64,000 nt of DNA from Neobacillus endophyticus (GTDB taxonomy: Bacteria > Bacillota > Bacilli > Bacillales > Cytobacillaceae). The translations under genes and the position numbers were made by a program. Shown one piece after another: positions 62,601 through 64,000 of this stretch (positions within the stretch are counted from its first letter, which is position 1; each line of letters starts with the position of its first letter). The stretch lies in NCBI RefSeq assembly GCF_013248975.1, contig NZ_JABRWH010000002.1:186001-250000 (forward strand). Direction: 5' to 3'. Below the pieces are notes generated by a model, which worked only from the letters and a program-made list of their open reading frames with translations, was not told the DNA's origin and searched no databases.

Positions 62601-62983
62601 TCATTAAATTGAAAGATGAGCGAATACAATGTACCAAGATTAGCAAGAACAATCGCAACGATGGCAAGATCTTTTATAAATTCTATAAATTGTGTGCGGT
62701 TTGCCGGATTAAAAGATGTACCCGCAATCCGTATCCCTGCTAATATGATAGATACCAAAACGATAAAAGCTGCGAGAGTCATGGTTGCCTGTATTCCAGG
62801 ATCATACGTATTCGTATAATCTGATGCTGTAAACGTATGAAACAATAAATCTCCACTTTTATCTTTTCCGAATACTAGATCTTTCAAAGAACTTAGGGTA
62901 ATAAACGGTGCAACTAACGTTTGATAGATCCACCCAAAAATACTACTGAATATTTGTAGTATTTTATCCGATATAATTGACAT
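59672..62983 (-). CDS. VirB6/TrbL-like polytopic membrane protein with long C-terminal extension
   Basis: This 1,103-residue protein starts at ATG behind TAGGAGGTGAG. Residues 1-280 contain about seven membrane helices, with MTLAAFIVLVSIILAGIRIA, LAIVAIVLANLGTLYSLIF, LTLLMLMILGPVMMALYL and a long VQSVHAFTFWLVASM segment. This is the VirB6/TrbL channel pattern. A Gly/Ala-rich hydrophilic region (residues 280-400) and a charged, mostly soluble C-terminal extension of about 700 residues follow. The gene order VirB4-VirB6-VirB1-like hydrolase is that of Gram-positive conjugation clusters. Confidence 0.85.
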   Translation of the reverse strand: MSIISDKILQIFSSIFGWIYQTLVAPFITLSSLKDLVFGKDKSGDLLFHTFTASDYTNTYDPGIQATMTLAAFIVLVSIILAGIRIAGTSFNPANRTQFIEFIKDLAIVAIVLANLGTLYSLIFQFNDVIINIFSSAYKSDIKGFQSSIDNGAAKQIVGEIIINLALLGLAIWANFYYMMRKLTLLMLMILGPVMMALYLNPRTKAITGAWLKELIGTVLVQSVHAFTFWLVASMAASQNQVIPSVILYIIFIPVSEGLRSLIGLGGDMNGKFAKAGAMAGMAGLSGVFGAAKGALKDQSFSGALKSAYDGVKGKVTGKGDSEDNKKALGANAGTDTGSTSVAEKMLKRGQIVSKMGKAAAGMAGSISGSTMGPMGAMALGAIGSEMGEKIGGLTGRVGSAGIQAVGDRLKKGKQAFLNAKNNGQSKGIEESLKNAIAEEDTRVWGNKNKKDVMSDLKSRFPDATDQDLDEMWNQKRDEVKKGFRKGAGEKLQKLKDASGKYANGYQLAEQTAASLTNEWAKNNEGNFMRDYEKHNPPKDNMTKSEQAEYDKNKSRAWNMALGEKRKQFGQMTKSTASSMMEGRSQPFIDKNAFADKVGQQATSLVKGDIKAKNPNLSNEEVDVQFAQSHGGKNAVYVDVAKSASNGTESLQLFNGKKVNRDFVTSQLAGMRTDTDSKTAFFADKRAEGLSDNQIQVQWKSERGQKFQENLKVANESVPHTFTPQISPLKLNTKAGVSGAMAALGVTPVANFAKQVSIGVGAGWQQATDSSNNAGVLVKGIDGIVGGSVGGFQAIKNVMAENPVLKQAGLNNAGGYIGGVVAGVTGYQVGSRFASKINPYNSAVNKVISEPSEVMQMAQTVVGDNGVERIAPGAVRMVTTPDQSYIEVRTKTGQSRIVSRTGRGDSTMKKGEMVYQDLQVENGAFVTHQIKGANTSVYKVDSAGGKIPVSSSQVNVNPNKLLANRNTPKNPYVVQEVQAFNQQVDAGQFYLNDLKQHGMENVQLVIERDRSYMQATTPAGEKVRVSAYQTGDARIPQGKTVTKNCIIKGHKVQAAAIVEEEFENYTTTIQPEQFITPKPNKRFDMRNQQESSRKRQSLAGWNG

Positions 62984-62994
62984 GCACTCACCTC

Positions 62995-64000
62995 CTACTC
63001 AATACGCTTCATTCGTTTCCGTTGCAACATTTCTTCCAGTACAGCGGTATTACTTTCTACGAATGTCAATTCTTCCTCACTTGGATCAGTCCTTAACCAG
63101 ACACTCGACTTACCACTTCGGATAATCGCTTCTCCTTTATCGGCATTCCCAAAAAGGCAAGAAATTTCACCTTCCGAAAGATCAAAATTCTCTCTAATTT
63201 TCTGTAAATCAATTTTATTTTGTTTTAAGAACATAAAAGTAAAGGTGTTCTGCAAGATACCCCTTGCTCGCTTACTTTCAAGAATACGAACAAAATCTTG
63301 TGAGGCAATACGCAAACCGCAATTCCGTTTTCTGCTTCTTCTAGCAACGGTTTCTAGGAAACTAACAGTCTGTTCAGAATCAACTAGAGTCCAAGCTTCA
63401 TCAGCTACAACAATTTTCTTCTTTGACGAATTCTCCACGCTCTTTACGAAATACTCCCATATGTAGTTCAAAATAACGTGGTACGCTATTGGTCTTAGGA
63501 AGTTCTCTTCCATTGAACTAATATCAAAGTTAACTAATCGTGCAGTATGAAGAGCTTGAGTTACATTTTTACCTAGATATGTTTGTCCATCGAAAATCGG
63601 TTTGGAACCTGTTCTTAAAAATGGTCGAATAGCAGCTATTAACCTTTCAGCCTTTTGTTCTGTTCCATATTTTTCGATTAGGTACTCATAAATGTCCAGA
63701 ATAGTAGGCTCTGGTTTCCTTACTTGCGACTGAATAATTTGCCCATCCACTTCCCTGGCATGGTTTTCAAAAAGGGAGGATGGATGTGTTGTAAATCCAA
63801 ATTTATTAAAAAGATATTGAATGACTTCTTCTAAATAGTTTCTTTCGAAAACGGTGAGGCCTTCCTCTTCACTATTTTTCCCTCGGCAAATAATATCGAA
63901 AAACATAAGAATCTCATTTAATTTTTCACGTAAAGGGACAAATGAAATATACATCTTCCCGTTTTTTTCAATAATGTCTTTTTCGTCACTATCTTCTAGT
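62995..64000 (-). CDS. VirB4-like conjugation ATPase, C-terminal part (runs off window)
   Basis: The frame is open to the right edge (LEDSDEKDIIEKNGKMYISF precedes the first internal Met). About 335 C-terminal residues are visible: the Walker B region KKKIVVADEAWTLVDSEQTV, the ARRSRKRNCGLRIASQDFVR motif and KADKGEAIIRSG-like NADKGEAIIRSGKSSVWLRT, all typical of VirB4/TraC/ConE ATPases. Walker A lies outside. It energises the type IV secretion channel. It ends 11 bp before the VirB6-like gene on the same strand. Confidence 0.9.
   Translation of the reverse strand, partial: LEDSDEKDIIEKNGKMYISFVPLREKLNEILMFFDIICRGKNSEEEGLTVFERNYLEEVIQYLFNKFGFTTHPSSLFENHAREVDGQIIQSQVRKPEPTILDIYEYLIEKYGTEQKAERLIAAIRPFLRTGSKPIFDGQTYLGKNVTQALHTARLVNFDISSMEENFLRPIAYHVILNYIWEYFVKSVENSSKKKIVVADEAWTLVDSEQTVSFLETVARRSRKRNCGLRIASQDFVRILESKRARGILQNTFTFMFLKQNKIDLQKIRENFDLSEGEISCLFGNADKGEAIIRSGKSSVWLRTDPSEEELTFVESNTAVLEEMLQRKRMKRIE

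Noticed and set aside
1..64000. tRNA or rRNA genes
   Set aside because: I saw no cloverleaf with conserved TTCGAATC-type arm and no rRNA-like stretch, though a short tRNA could be missed by eye.

Overview
The window looks like part of a large conjugative plasmid (or integrative conjugative element) of a low-GC Gram-positive in the Bacillus group. Supporting signs are AT-rich DNA with strong AGGAGG-type ribosome sites and frequent GTG/TTG starts, a DegU-like regulator, a DUF3231 gene, a BsrG/TxpA-like type I toxin, and at the right end a Gram-positive type IV secretion (conjugation) cluster. About half the DNA is mobile: three IS21-family elements, an IS21-derived miniature element, two IS110 copies, a tandem IS1182 pair, two decayed IS200/IS605-type tnpB genes and one complete Tn3-family transposon.

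Layout. 1-2.8 kb: an IS21 end, then an IS110 element whose transposase is split by a 518-bp IS21-like miniature element. 3-5.4 kb: a small HTH regulator and three small unknown genes, the first possibly ribbon-helix-helix. 5.5-5.9 kb: a type I toxin with a convergent antisense RNA. 6.5-8.3 kb: a secreted polymorphic toxin without a recognisable immunity gene. 9-25 kb: a fructan-use locus, made of a YesM/YesN-type two-component system, a solute-binding protein, two LplB/LplC-type permeases, a second binding lipoprotein, a fructokinase, an intracellular GH32 fructosidase and a GH32-like lipoprotein. A tandem IS1182 pair splits it at a terminator. It has no ATPase subunit, so it would need a shared MsmX-type ATPase. 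25.2-27.4 kb: gene remnants, an unknown zinc-ribbon gene and a small coiled-coil gene. 27.5-30.1 kb: a second IS21 element.

30.1-36.4 kb is an accessory island: a truncated tnpB, an unknown zinc-ribbon/membrane gene pair, an MntA-HepT toxin-antitoxin pair, a XerS-like tyrosine recombinase and a protein of four homing-endonuclease-associated repeats. The toxin-antitoxin pair and the recombinase share an upstream dyad, TTCGTA-N12-TACGAA.

36,514-51,289 is a 14.8-kb Tn3-family transposon with perfect 32-bp terminal inverted repeats and a TATAAA direct repeat on each side. It carries tnpA, tnpR, two short-chain dehydrogenases beside a TetR regulator, a MarR-DUF3231 pair, the second (deleted) IS110, a complete IS21, a small membrane protein and a secreted protein of unknown function.

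51.3-54.8 kb: small genes including a possible orphan immunity protein, then a decayed tnpB element that has cut the end off an RDD-family membrane gene. 54.8-64 kb, all on the minus strand: a DegU-like response regulator and the conjugation machinery, namely a membrane-anchored unknown, a degenerate M23/LytM protein, a transglycosylase plus NlpC/P60 hydrolase, a VirB6-like membrane protein and a VirB4 ATPase that runs off the window. All calls come from reading the sequence; no database search was run.
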